Below, piece by piece: positions 24,636 through 32,841 of a DNA stretch of 64,000 nucleotides. The stretch spans positions 29,637 to 93,636 of the forward strand of contig NZ_ANAH02000031.1 of assembly GCF_000335475.2 (NCBI RefSeq), written 5' to 3'. This DNA is from Cystobacter fuscus DSM 2262 (GTDB lineage: Bacteria > Myxococcota > Myxococcia > Myxococcales > Myxococcaceae). The notes beneath the pieces are model-generated. The model ran no database searches. It was given only the letters and a program-made list of their open reading frames with translations, and was not told where the DNA came from. Position 1 is the first letter of the stretch. Every line of letters begins with the position of its first letter. A program made the translations under genes and the position numbers.

Positions 24636-27458
24636 ATGCCTTCTCAACTCGCCCACACCCTGATCGCCCAGGGACTCCTCCCCCAGGACAAAGCCGAGGA
24701 GGCCCTGCGCCATCAAGCGGCGTACGGGGGCGCTCTCGACACCGCCCTGCTGGAGCGCCAGTGGCTCGCCGAGCCCCAGGTGCTCCACGCGCTCGGGGAG
24801 GCGTCGGGGCTGCGTCCGGTGAACCTCGCCGACTTCGAGCCCAACGCGGACGTCGCCTCCTTCATCCCTCCGAAGATCGCCGACCGGCTGTGCGTGGTTC
24901 CCCTGTCGCTCGATGGCAGCACCCTGCACGTGGCCTGTGGCTACCCGGTGCCCCGCAAGGAGTTGGAAGAGGTCGGCTTCCTGCTCGGCAAGTCGCTGGA
25001 ACTGTGGGTGGCCACCGAGGTCCGCGTGCGCGAGTGGATCTCCGTCATCTACCGGCTGCCCCTCACGCCCCGCTACAGCGCCGTGCTCGGAATGCTCGAC
25101 CCCGAGCGGATGGGCGTCACTCCGCCTCCTCCCGCCCCGGCGCTCACCCCGCCTCCCCCGCCACCCAGGCCCGAGGGGGAGGACGCCGCCCTCACCCTGG
25201 AAATGGTGGAGCGGCTCGCACGCACGGTGGCCTCCGAGCCCGTCCCCTTCGAGCGGACCCTCGAGGCGCCCACCGTCCCGCAGCCTCCGCCCCAGCGAGC
25301 CCCGGCACCCACCGCCCCGGCCCCCGTCGCGCGTCCCGCTCCCGCCGCGCCGCCTCCGTCCGCGCCCGCCCGTGAGCCCCTGCGGCTGAACATGACCGAA
25401 CCCGCGCGTCCCGCGGCGCCTCCCCAGCAGGTGCCCCCCGCCGCGCGCCCTCCGCCTCCGGCCCAGGCCGCTCCGCCTCCCCAGGCCGCGCGTCCTCCGC
25501 CTCCCGCCCAAGGCGCTCCGCCTCCCCAGGCCATGCGTCCTCCGCATCCCAGCCAGGGCGCTCCGCCTCCCGCCCAGGGCGCTCCGCCTCCCCAGGCCAT
25601 GCGTCCTCCGGGCCCTGCCCAGGCCGCGCCCCCCATGCAGGCCGCGCGTCCTCCGCCTCCCGCCCAGGCCGCGCCTCCCATGCAGGCGGCTCCGCCTCCC
25701 CAGGCCGCGCGTCCTCCGCCTCCCGCCCAGGCCGCGCCTCCCACCCAGGCCGCGCCTCCCGCCCAGGCCCAGCCGCCGCGGACCTCTCCTCCGACCATCC
25801 TGATGGCGGCCCTTCCTCCCGAGGTGGCCGCGCCTCCCGCGCGTCCGCTTCCTCCGGCCATGACCCCCGCGCCGGAGCCCACCGCGCCGAGAAGTGACGA
25901 CGTGCCGGAGTGGACGCTCGCCCAGGCGCGCGCCGCCCTCAAGGAGTCCACGCGCGACCGCGACCGGCTCATCGACAACGCCCTGCGCTTCGGCCGCCGC
26001 ACCTTCGACTACGTGGCCGCCTTCGCCGTGCTGCGCGGCTCCGCCGTGGGCTGGGACTCGCGAGGCGAGGGCATGAATGGCGACGCGCTCGCGCAGGTGT
26101 CCATTCCGCTCGACGCCTCCAGTGTCTTCCGCACCGTGGCCGTCACCCGCGGCAGCTACGTGGGCCCCATGCCGCCCGACAGCCTCACCCGGCACTACCT
26201 GGAGCTGTTCGGACGTCAGCCGCCGCGCACCCTCTTCCTCTACCCGGTGGAAGTGCGCGGCCGCCTCGTGGCCGTGCTCTACGGGGACTGCGGCCAGAAG
26301 CCCGTCAGCCAGCGCCGGCTCTCCGACTACATCCTCTTCTGCCAGGACCTGCCCGCCGCCTTCCAGGAGCTGCTGCTCTTCCGCAAGCAGCGCATGGGCG
26401 AGCAGCGTCACTCCGCCGCGCTGGACTTCGACGTGGACGTGGACCTGTCCGACACCGCCACGTCGTCGGCTCCGGCCCCGGCGCCCTCCTTCGCCGCGAG
26501 CCTCGGCTGGAGCCCCTTCGCCACCCGCTCCGCCAACGTGCCGGGCCGCGCCGCCTCGCTCGCCCCACTGGTGATGTCGCAGGAGGAGCGTCCGCCTCCG
26601 GACTTCGGCCCCCTGCTCAAGCGGCTCACCGGCCCCGACGCCAACCAGCGCGCCAACGCCATGGCGGAGCTGGCGCGCTCGCCCGAGGCCAGTGCCCGGG
26701 TGCTCGCCATGCACTTCCCCGGCCCCAGCGCGTGGAGCCGGCTGCCCGTGCTGGAGCTGCCCGAGGCGGACGAGCTCGGCCCCATCGCGGGTGCCCTGTC
26801 GCGGCTCGGCCGGCCCGCGGCCCAGATGCTCGCGCCCCTCCTGGACTCGCCCGACGCGGACACGCGCTACTTCGCGCTGCTCACCGCCGGCAACCTGCCC
26901 TACGTGGAGCTCGTGGACGGCATCCTGCGCGGCCTCTTCGACCCCGAGCCGGACCTGTCCAGCGCCGCGCGCGTGGCCGCCGCCACCCTCAAGCACCTGC
27001 CCCGCATGGACGCGGCCCGCCGCGAGCTGCGCCAGGAGCTGTCCCACCCGGACACCTCGCGGCGTGCCCTCGCCGCGCGCGCCCTCGGCACGCTGCATGA
27101 CCGCGAGGCCATCGAGGGCCTCATCCCGCTCACCCACAGCGCCGACGAGGCATGCGCCCAGGCCGCCGCCGACGCGCTGCGCGAGGTGACGCGCGCCACG
27201 TTCGGCCTGGACACGCGCGCGTGGATGGCCTGGTGGACGGAGAACCGCGGGCGCCGCCGCGCCGACTGGCTCGTGGCCGCGCTGCGCCACCCGGAGCTGG
27301 ACATCCGGCTGGCCGCCCTCGAGGAGCTCAGCCGCGGCCTCAACGACACGCTCGGCTTCTACGCCGACGCGCCCGAGGGCGAGCGCGAGGTGGCCGTGCG
27401 CCGCTGGGAGGCCGTGGCGGCCGATCCCGTGCGCTCCCGGCGCCTGGCCCTCCTGTAG
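24636..27458 (+). CDS. MshEN-like domain protein with Pro-rich repeats, GAF-like core and HEAT repeats
   Basis: A 940-residue protein with no signal peptide. Residues 1-150 resemble the N-terminal domain of type II secretion/pilus ATPases (MshEN/GspE_N: LIAQGLLPQDKAEEALRHQ), but the RLG start of the c-di-GMP motif is not evident. Residues about 160-420 are a Pro/Ala linker with recurring (R)PPPPAQ[AG]APPPQA. Residues about 440-580 look like a GAF-type ligand domain. Residues about 650-930 contain alpha-helical HEAT-like repeats (LDSPDADTRYFALLTAG, SHPDTSRRALAARALGTL). There is no ATPase P-loop, so it is not a secretion ATPase. The histidine kinase follows after 39 bp. It is probably a regulatory scaffold; function unknown. 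Confidence 0.7.
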   Translation: MPSQLAHTLIAQGLLPQDKAEEALRHQAAYGGALDTALLERQWLAEPQVLHALGEASGLRPVNLADFEPNADVASFIPPKIADRLCVVPLSLDGSTLHVACGYPVPRKELEEVGFLLGKSLELWVATEVRVREWISVIYRLPLTPRYSAVLGMLDPERMGVTPPPPAPALTPPPPPPRPEGEDAALTLEMVERLARTVASEPVPFERTLEAPTVPQPPPQRAPAPTAPAPVARPAPAAPPPSAPAREPLRLNMTEPARPAAPPQQVPPAARPPPPAQAAPPPQAARPPPPAQGAPPPQAMRPPHPSQGAPPPAQGAPPPQAMRPPGPAQAAPPMQAARPPPPAQAAPPMQAAPPPQAARPPPPAQAAPPTQAAPPAQAQPPRTSPPTILMAALPPEVAAPPARPLPPAMTPAPEPTAPRSDDVPEWTLAQARAALKESTRDRDRLIDNALRFGRRTFDYVAAFAVLRGSAVGWDSRGEGMNGDALAQVSIPLDASSVFRTVAVTRGSYVGPMPPDSLTRHYLELFGRQPPRTLFLYPVEVRGRLVAVLYGDCGQKPVSQRRLSDYILFCQDLPAAFQELLLFRKQRMGEQRHSAALDFDVDVDLSDTATSSAPAPAPSFAASLGWSPFATRSANVPGRAASLAPLVMSQEERPPPDFGPLLKRLTGPDANQRANAMAELARSPEASARVLAMHFPGPSAWSRLPVLELPEADELGPIAGALSRLGRPAAQMLAPLLDSPDADTRYFALLTAGNLPYVELVDGILRGLFDPEPDLSSAARVAAATLKHLPRMDAARRELRQELSHPDTSRRALAARALGTLHDREAIEGLIPLTHSADEACAQAAADALREVTRATFGLDTRAWMAWWTENRGRRRADWLVAALRHPELDIRLAALEELSRGLNDTLGFYADAPEGEREVAVRRWEAVAADPVRSRRLALL
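25430..25790 (+). repeat. Pro/Ala/Gln-rich coding repeat
   Basis: About nine imperfect copies of a 30- to 45-bp unit encoding RPPPPAQAAPPPQA-type peptides inside the linker of the MshEN/HEAT protein. Copies share the DNA core GCGCGTCCTCCGCCTCCC, which indicates expansion by slippage. Confidence 0.7.
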
Positions 27459-27497
27459 CCGGCCCGCTCGAGGCACGAGAGACGCGAGGGGGCGGCG

Positions 27498-29003
27498 ATG
27501 ACGACCCAGGCGTGGATCAGCCTCGGGGCCTGCGCGGGGCTCCTGGCGCTCGCGGGCCTCGCCCTGGTGCGGGTGGGGCGCAGTCCCATGGGGCTGCCAC
27601 TCGCGGTGCTGTGCATCTCGCTGTCCACGTGGAACTTCGCCGACTTCGCCCTGGAGCACGCGGGCGGACCGGGCTGGCGCCTCATCGCCACGTGCGCGAC
27701 GTTGATGAGCGTGCCGCCCGCCCTGCACTTCGTCCTCGCCTTCGTGGGCGAGCGGCGCCGGCTGGCGGTGGTGATGTACGCCACCTATGCCGTCTTCGGC
27801 GTGCTGGCGCTCCTCAGCCTCGTGGGGCTGGGCTCGCCGCGGGTGGCGGACGAGGTGGACTCGCGGGGCTTCACGCGGATGGTGCTCGCGCTGAGCGCGC
27901 CGCTCCTGCTCGGCAGCTTCGGCCTGCTCACCTGGCACCTGCGCCGCGAGCCGCGCTCCACCGAGCGCGCCCGGACGGGCCTGCTGCTCACGGGGCTCGC
28001 GCTGCTGGTGACGCTGCTGGGCACGGACGTGGTGGCGGTGCTGGGCCAGGACGTGCCGCGGCTGGGCGGCCTGGGCACGCTCTTGGGACTGCCAGCCATC
28101 GCCGTGGTGGCGCTGCGCCTGCGCCTGTTCGGCCAGGAGCTGTCCAACGTCCACGCGATGTACGCGCTGCTGCTCTCGCTCGTGGGCGTGCTGTCCTACC
28201 TCACCGTCTTCCGCGTCTTCGCCGCGCGCCACGGCGCGCTCGTGGTGGGCACGGCCGCCATCACCCTCGCGCTGCTGGCCATCACCCGCCGGGGCGTCAT
28301 CGCCTTCACCGCCCAGCGCGAGCGGCTGGAGCAGATGGCCACCCTGGGCCGCTTCTCCGCGCAGATGGCGCATGACCTGAAGAACCCCATCGCCGCGCTC
28401 AAGGGCGCCACGCAGTACCTCCAGGAGGAGCACGCGCGGGGCCGCTCGTGGGACGACAAGGGCGAGTTCCTCGAGCTGCTGCTCGAGCAGGTGGAGCGCC
28501 TGGATCGGGTGGTGAGCACCTACCAGCGCCTGGGCCGGGTGGAGCCGCTGCTCGCGCCGCTGGACGTGAACCACCTGGTGACGAGCGTGCTGTCCCTCCA
28601 GGGCTTCGCCGGGAGCCCCGAGGTGGAGCTGCACCGGGAGCTCGCCGAGGGCCTGCCGAGCTGCGCGGGGGATTGGGACCTGCTGGCCACCGCGCTGGAG
28701 AACCTGGTGCGCAACGCCCTGGAGGCCATGCCCCGCGGGGGAGTGCTCACCGTGCGCACGCGAGCGGAGGACACGGGGGTGGTGCTCAGCGTGGAGGACA
28801 CCGGCGAGGGCATGAACGCCCGCACCCGCGAGCGCGCCTTCGACGACTTCTACACCACCAAGGCCACGGGCAGCGGACTGGGGCTGGCCTTCGTGCGGCG
28901 GGTGGTGGAGGCCCATGGCGGACGCGTGACGCTCACCAGTCACGAGGGGCGCGGCACCACGGTGACCCTGCGCCTTCCCGTCTCGGCCACGCGTGTTCCA
29001 TGA
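27498..29003 (+). CDS. Membrane sensor histidine kinase (multi-TM sensor)
   Basis: A 501-residue protein. Residues 1-265 form about eight membrane helices with short loops, a multi-helix sensor module like that of PrsK-type kinases. The DHp helix carries the phospho-acceptor His in FSAQMAHDLKNPIAALKG (near residue 293). The ATP-binding domain has the N box (NLVRNALEAM), G1 (DTGEGM) and G2 (GSGLGLAFVRRVVEAHGG). GAGGGG precedes the ATG. The cognate regulator may be the NtrC-type protein 1.3 kb downstream. The signal is unknown. Confidence 0.88.
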   Translation: MTTQAWISLGACAGLLALAGLALVRVGRSPMGLPLAVLCISLSTWNFADFALEHAGGPGWRLIATCATLMSVPPALHFVLAFVGERRRLAVVMYATYAVFGVLALLSLVGLGSPRVADEVDSRGFTRMVLALSAPLLLGSFGLLTWHLRREPRSTERARTGLLLTGLALLVTLLGTDVVAVLGQDVPRLGGLGTLLGLPAIAVVALRLRLFGQELSNVHAMYALLLSLVGVLSYLTVFRVFAARHGALVVGTAAITLALLAITRRGVIAFTAQRERLEQMATLGRFSAQMAHDLKNPIAALKGATQYLQEEHARGRSWDDKGEFLELLLEQVERLDRVVSTYQRLGRVEPLLAPLDVNHLVTSVLSLQGFAGSPEVELHRELAEGLPSCAGDWDLLATALENLVRNALEAMPRGGVLTVRTRAEDTGVVLSVEDTGEGMNARTRERAFDDFYTTKATGSGLGLAFVRRVVEAHGGRVTLTSHEGRGTTVTLRLPVSATRVP

Positions 29004-29020
29004 GCGGAACAATGCATTCC
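28995..29020. promoter_or_regulatory. Overlapping inverted repeats (possible operator) at the kinase stop
   Basis: GTTCC-6-GGAAC (28995-29010) is a perfect 5-bp inverted repeat, and the right arm also pairs as GGAA-7-TTCC (29006-29020). The area is AT-richer than its surroundings and lies upstream of the old yellow enzyme gene. It may bind a regulator of that gene; this is inference. Confidence 0.3.
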
Positions 29021-29068
29021 AAAGCAGGCACTACAGCCCAGACATGGGAAGGGGTTACTTCTGTCCTC

Positions 29069-29079
29069 GTCACGGTGAC
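29069..29079. promoter_or_regulatory. Palindrome GTCAC-G-GTGAC upstream of the old yellow enzyme gene
   Basis: A perfect 11-bp dyad 55 bp before the start codon, the size of a typical dimeric-regulator half-site pair. No regulator gene is adjacent. Confidence 0.3.
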
Positions 29080-29133
29080 TCGCTGTTGGTCCCGCGCCGG
29101 CGGCCTTCGCCGCCCACCCACCCGAGGTCCCTC

Positions 29134-30204
29134 ATGTCCACGCTCTTCTCTTCCGTCTCGCTCGGCCGCTACACGCTCACCAACCGCATGATCATGGCGC
29201 CGATGACCCGCTCGCGCTCGGACGACCAGACCGGTGTCCCCACCGAGCTCGTGCCGACCTACTACCACCAGCGCGCGGGCGCGGGGCTCATCATCACCGA
29301 GGGCGTCTTCCCCTCCGCCATGGGCAAGGGCTACGTGCGCACCCCGGGCATCGAGACCGACGCGCAGGTGGCGGCCTGGAAGCAGGTGACCGAGGCCGTG
29401 CACGCACAGGGCGGACGCATCTTCATGCAGCTCATGCACAGCGGCCGCATCTCCCACCCGAGCATGCTGCCCGGCGGAGCCACCCCGGTGGCGCCCTCGG
29501 CCATCACCCCCGCGGGCCAGAGCTTCACCTCCACGGGGCCCCAGCCCTTCGTCCAGCCGCGCGCCCTGCGGCTCGAGGAAATCCCCGAGGTGATTGGCGA
29601 GTACCGCCGCGCGGCGCGCCGTGCCCTGGAGGCCGGCTTCGATGGCGTGGAGCTGCACGCCGCCTCGGGCTACCTGCCCGAGCAGTTCCTGTCGAGCAAC
29701 ACCAACACCCGCACGGACGCCTATGGCGGCTCGCTCGAGAACCGCGCCCGCTTCATCCTCGAGACCCTCGCCGCCCTGGTGGCCGAGGTGGGGAGCGACC
29801 GGGTGGGCATCAAGATCTCCCCGGAGATGGGCTTCAACGACATCAAGGACGCCAACCCCCGGGAGACGTACCGCTACCTCGTCGAGCAGCTCGCGCCGTT
29901 GAAGCTCGCCTACCTGCACGTGGCCACGTTCGGCCCCCAGTTCGACGCCTACCACACCACGTTCCGCGCGCTCTTCCAGGGCACCTACCTGCGCGGCGGC
30001 ATGCTCGACCGCGAGCGCGCGGAGGCCGTGCTGAAGAACGGCGAGGCGGACGCGGTCGTCTTCGGCGCGCTCTTCCTGGCCAACCCGGACCTGCCGGAGC
30101 GCTTCCGCACGAACGCGCCCCTGAATGCGCCGGACAAGCAGACCTTCTACTCGGCGGGCGCGCAGGGGTACATCGACTATCCGCGGCTGTCGACGGCGGG
30201 CTGA
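29134..30204 (+). CDS. NADH:flavin oxidoreductase / alkene reductase (old yellow enzyme)
   Basis: A 356-residue FMN-dependent TIM-barrel enzyme. Visible signatures: NRMIMAPMTRSRS near the N-terminus, FMQLMHSGRISHP, DGVELHAASGYLPEQFLS (active-site H and the substrate-binding region) and YGGSLENRARF. The family reduces alpha,beta-unsaturated carbonyls with NAD(P)H. GAGG lies six bases before the ATG at 29134; an in-frame upstream start at 28993 would overlap the kinase and add 47 non-conserved residues. Catalytic His-His would make it an OYE rather than a 2,4-dienoyl-CoA reductase, and no iron-sulfur domain is present. Confidence 0.9.
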   Translation: MSTLFSSVSLGRYTLTNRMIMAPMTRSRSDDQTGVPTELVPTYYHQRAGAGLIITEGVFPSAMGKGYVRTPGIETDAQVAAWKQVTEAVHAQGGRIFMQLMHSGRISHPSMLPGGATPVAPSAITPAGQSFTSTGPQPFVQPRALRLEEIPEVIGEYRRAARRALEAGFDGVELHAASGYLPEQFLSSNTNTRTDAYGGSLENRARFILETLAALVAEVGSDRVGIKISPEMGFNDIKDANPRETYRYLVEQLAPLKLAYLHVATFGPQFDAYHTTFRALFQGTYLRGGMLDRERAEAVLKNGEADAVVFGALFLANPDLPERFRTNAPLNAPDKQTFYSAGAQGYIDYPRLSTAG

Positions 30205-30345
30205 GCCGAAGCGCTCCCAGCGGGCGGGCGCCGCCCCGAGGCAAGCACTGCCCGAGTCCGCCGGGGCGCGGTAGCATCCCGAGGGGGGCGCGCGCGAGCC
30301 ACACCGGGGAACGCGGCCCCACCCCGTACCAGGAGATGGAGCCGC

Positions 30346-31764
30346 GTGGCCGAGTCGCTCAAGGGAAGCGTGCTGCTGGTGGATGACGACCCCGCCGTGG
30401 CCAAGGTGCTCGGCGCGCTGCTGGTCCAGGCGGGGCTCTCCGTGCACACGGCCGCGCGCGGGGACGAGGCGCTCGCCCTGCTCGGCCGCAAGCCCATCGA
30501 CGTCGTCGTGAGCGACGTGCGCATGCCGGGCATGGGCGGCCTGGAGCTGCTCGCCGAGGTGCAACGCGGCTGGCCGGACGTGCCCGTCATCCTGCTCACC
30601 GCGCACGGCACCGTGCCGCTCGCCGTGGAGGCCATGAAGGCGGGCGCCGCCGACTTCGCCCTCAAGCCCTTCGATCGAGAGGAGATCCTCTTCAGCATCC
30701 GCAAGGCGCTGCTGCGCGCGCAGCAGAACCAGGAGGCCACGCGCCCGCCAGGCAAGGAGCCCGGCGGCTTCGTGGGCCAGAGCACCGCCATGGCCAGCGT
30801 GCAGGGGCTGCTCGGCCGCGCCGCCATGGGCACCGCCACGGTGCTCTTGCGCGGGGAGTCCGGCACCGGCAAGGAGCTGGCCGCCAAGGCGGTGCACGAC
30901 GCGAGCCCCCGGCGCGGCGGCCCCTTCGTGAAGCTGCACTGCGCGGCCCTGCCGGACACGCTCCTGGAGAGCGAGCTGTTCGGCTACGAGAAGGGCGCCT
31001 TCACGGGCGCCGCCACGCGCAAGCCCGGCCGCGTGGAGCTGGCCCACGGCGGCACCCTCTTCCTCGATGAAATCGGCGACATCACCCCCCAGGTGCAGGT
31101 GAAGCTCTTGCGCCTGTTGCAGGAGCGCGAGTTCGAGCGGCTCGGGGGCACGCAGACGCTCAAGGTGGACGTGCGCTTCGTGGCGGCCACGCACCGCGAC
31201 CTGGAGGTGCTCGTGCGCGAGGGGGCGTTCCGCGAGGACCTCTTCTACCGGCTCAACGTGGTGCCCGTGTGGCTGCCGCCCCTGCGCGCCCGGCCCGAGG
31301 ACATCGAGCCGCTCGTGCGACACTTCCTCGAGGTGCACGCCCGGGCCAACGGCCGCCCGCCCTTCGTCCTCACCCCCGAGGGACTCGCCGTGCTGCGCGC
31401 CCAGCCCTGGCCCGGCAACGTGCGCCAGTTGCAGAACTTCATCGAGCGCCTCGTGGTGCTCTCCGACGGCCCCCTGCTCTCCGGGGAGGAGGTGCTCCGG
31501 GAGCTGGATCGCCAGCCGGGCATCGCGCCCATGGCCGCGCCCCCGCCCGCGCCGAGCCCGCCCCCGGGAATCCCGGGCGCCGCCGCGGCGTCGTTCTCCG
31601 GGGGAGAGGGGCGCACGCTCGAGTCCCAGCGCAAGGGCATGGAGCGACAGGCCCTGGTGGACGCGCTCCAACGCGCGGGGGACAACCGCACCCTCGCCGC
31701 GCGACTGCTCGGCATCAGCCGGCGCACCCTGTACAACAAGCTCGAGGAGTACGGGTTGGTGTAG
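30346..31764 (+). CDS. NtrC-family sigma-54-dependent response regulator
   Basis: A 472-residue protein with three domains. The receiver (residues 4-118) has VDDDPAV, the phospho-acceptor Asp in VVVSDVRMPGMGG and a KPFD loop. The AAA+ domain has Walker A GESGTGKE, the sigma-54 contact loop GAFTGA (in ELFGYEKGAFTGAAT) and a GNVRQLQNFIERL sensor II region. The C-terminal Fis-type HTH is NRTLAARLLGISRRTLYNKL. It therefore activates sigma-54 promoters on phosphorylation. The start is GTG, with GGAG 10 bases upstream. Its partner is plausibly the kinase at 27498-29003, separated by the oxidoreductase. Confidence 0.93.
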   Translation: MAESLKGSVLLVDDDPAVAKVLGALLVQAGLSVHTAARGDEALALLGRKPIDVVVSDVRMPGMGGLELLAEVQRGWPDVPVILLTAHGTVPLAVEAMKAGAADFALKPFDREEILFSIRKALLRAQQNQEATRPPGKEPGGFVGQSTAMASVQGLLGRAAMGTATVLLRGESGTGKELAAKAVHDASPRRGGPFVKLHCAALPDTLLESELFGYEKGAFTGAATRKPGRVELAHGGTLFLDEIGDITPQVQVKLLRLLQEREFERLGGTQTLKVDVRFVAATHRDLEVLVREGAFREDLFYRLNVVPVWLPPLRARPEDIEPLVRHFLEVHARANGRPPFVLTPEGLAVLRAQPWPGNVRQLQNFIERLVVLSDGPLLSGEEVLRELDRQPGIAPMAAPPPAPSPPPGIPGAAAASFSGGEGRTLESQRKGMERQALVDALQRAGDNRTLAARLLGISRRTLYNKLEEYGLV

Positions 31765-31799
31765 TCCCACCCGTCATGGAGAACGCATGAGCCAGCAGC

Positions 31800-32840
31800 A
31801 TGGATGAGCGGGCCTTGGAGAAGCTGGGGTGGGGCCCCCCCTTCGTCGACGCGTGGAGGGCCCGCGCGAGCGTCGGCGAGCAACCCGCGCGCATCACCGC
31901 CGACTACGGCGTCGAGTACATGCTCGGCACGGCGGGCGGCGAGCTGCGCGCCACGCTTCCCGGCAAGCTGCGCATGGCCATCCGCAAGGGGGACTCGGCT
32001 CGCCCGGTGGTGGGCGACTGGGTCTCCTTCGAGCCGCGCTCCCAGGAGGGCACCACCGTCATCCAGGCGGTGCTGCCGCGCCGCACGCAGCTGGCGCGCA
32101 AGGCCGCGGGCCGCACCACCGAGGAGCAGGTGGTGGCCGCCAACGTGGACGGCGTCTTCCTCGTCTCCGCGCTCACCAAGGATCTCAACCCGCGCCGGCT
32201 CGAGCGCTACCTCACGGTGGCCTGGGACAGCGGCGCCCAGCCCATCATCGTGCTCACCAAGGCGGACCTGAGCGTGAACTCCACCGCGGAGCGCGAGCGC
32301 ATCGTCCAGTTCGCCCAGGACGTGCCCGTGCACACCGTCAGCGCCGTCACCGGCGAGGGCCTGGAGGTGCTCGCGCCCTACCTCGGTCCGGGCAAGACGG
32401 TGGCGCTCATCGGCTCGTCCGGCGTGGGCAAGTCCACCCTCATCAACCGCCTGCTGGGCTCGGCGCGCCAGGAGGTGCGCGAGGTGAGCGAGGACGACAA
32501 GGGCCGCCACACCACCACCCACCGCGAGCTGTTCGTGCTCGCCAGCGGGGGCCTCGTCATCGACACGCCGGGCATGCGCGAGCTCGGGGTGCTGGAGAGC
32601 GAGGAGGGCCTGCGCGACGCCTTCGTGGACATCCAGGAGCTGGCCGCCCACTGCCGCTTCAGCGACTGCCAGCACGAGCGCGAGCCGGGCTGCGCCGTGC
32701 AACAGGACGTGCGCGAGGGGCGGCTCGCCCCGGGGCGGCTGGAGGCCTTCCACAAACTCTTCCAGGAGACGGCCCGCCCCGAGTACGACACCCCGCTGCA
32801 GACGCGGGGACGACAGGGCTCGAAGCGCAAGGGCCGGTAG
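31800..32840 (+). CDS. rsgA: Ribosome small-subunit-dependent GTPase A
   Basis: A 346-residue protein with the circularly permuted GTPase order of RsgA: an OB-fold N-terminus (PVVGDWVSFEP), then G4 (TKAD), G1 (GSSGVGKSTL), G2 (GRHTTTHRELF) and G3 (DTPGMRELG), then the C-terminal zinc site CRFSDCQHEREPGC. It acts in late 30S subunit maturation. It starts 35 bp after the NtrC regulator stop and ends 1 bp before the convergent acyltransferase stop. Confidence 0.93.
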   Translation: MDERALEKLGWGPPFVDAWRARASVGEQPARITADYGVEYMLGTAGGELRATLPGKLRMAIRKGDSARPVVGDWVSFEPRSQEGTTVIQAVLPRRTQLARKAAGRTTEEQVVAANVDGVFLVSALTKDLNPRRLERYLTVAWDSGAQPIIVLTKADLSVNSTAERERIVQFAQDVPVHTVSAVTGEGLEVLAPYLGPGKTVALIGSSGVGKSTLINRLLGSARQEVREVSEDDKGRHTTTHRELFVLASGGLVIDTPGMRELGVLESEEGLRDAFVDIQELAAHCRFSDCQHEREPGCAVQQDVREGRLAPGRLEAFHKLFQETARPEYDTPLQTRGRQGSKRKGR

Positions 32841-32841
32841 C

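Noticed and set aside
24303..29012. A 1569-codon minus-strand frame opposite the MshEN/HEAT protein and kinase
   Set aside because: Antisense to real genes; Gly/Arg/His-rich shadow.
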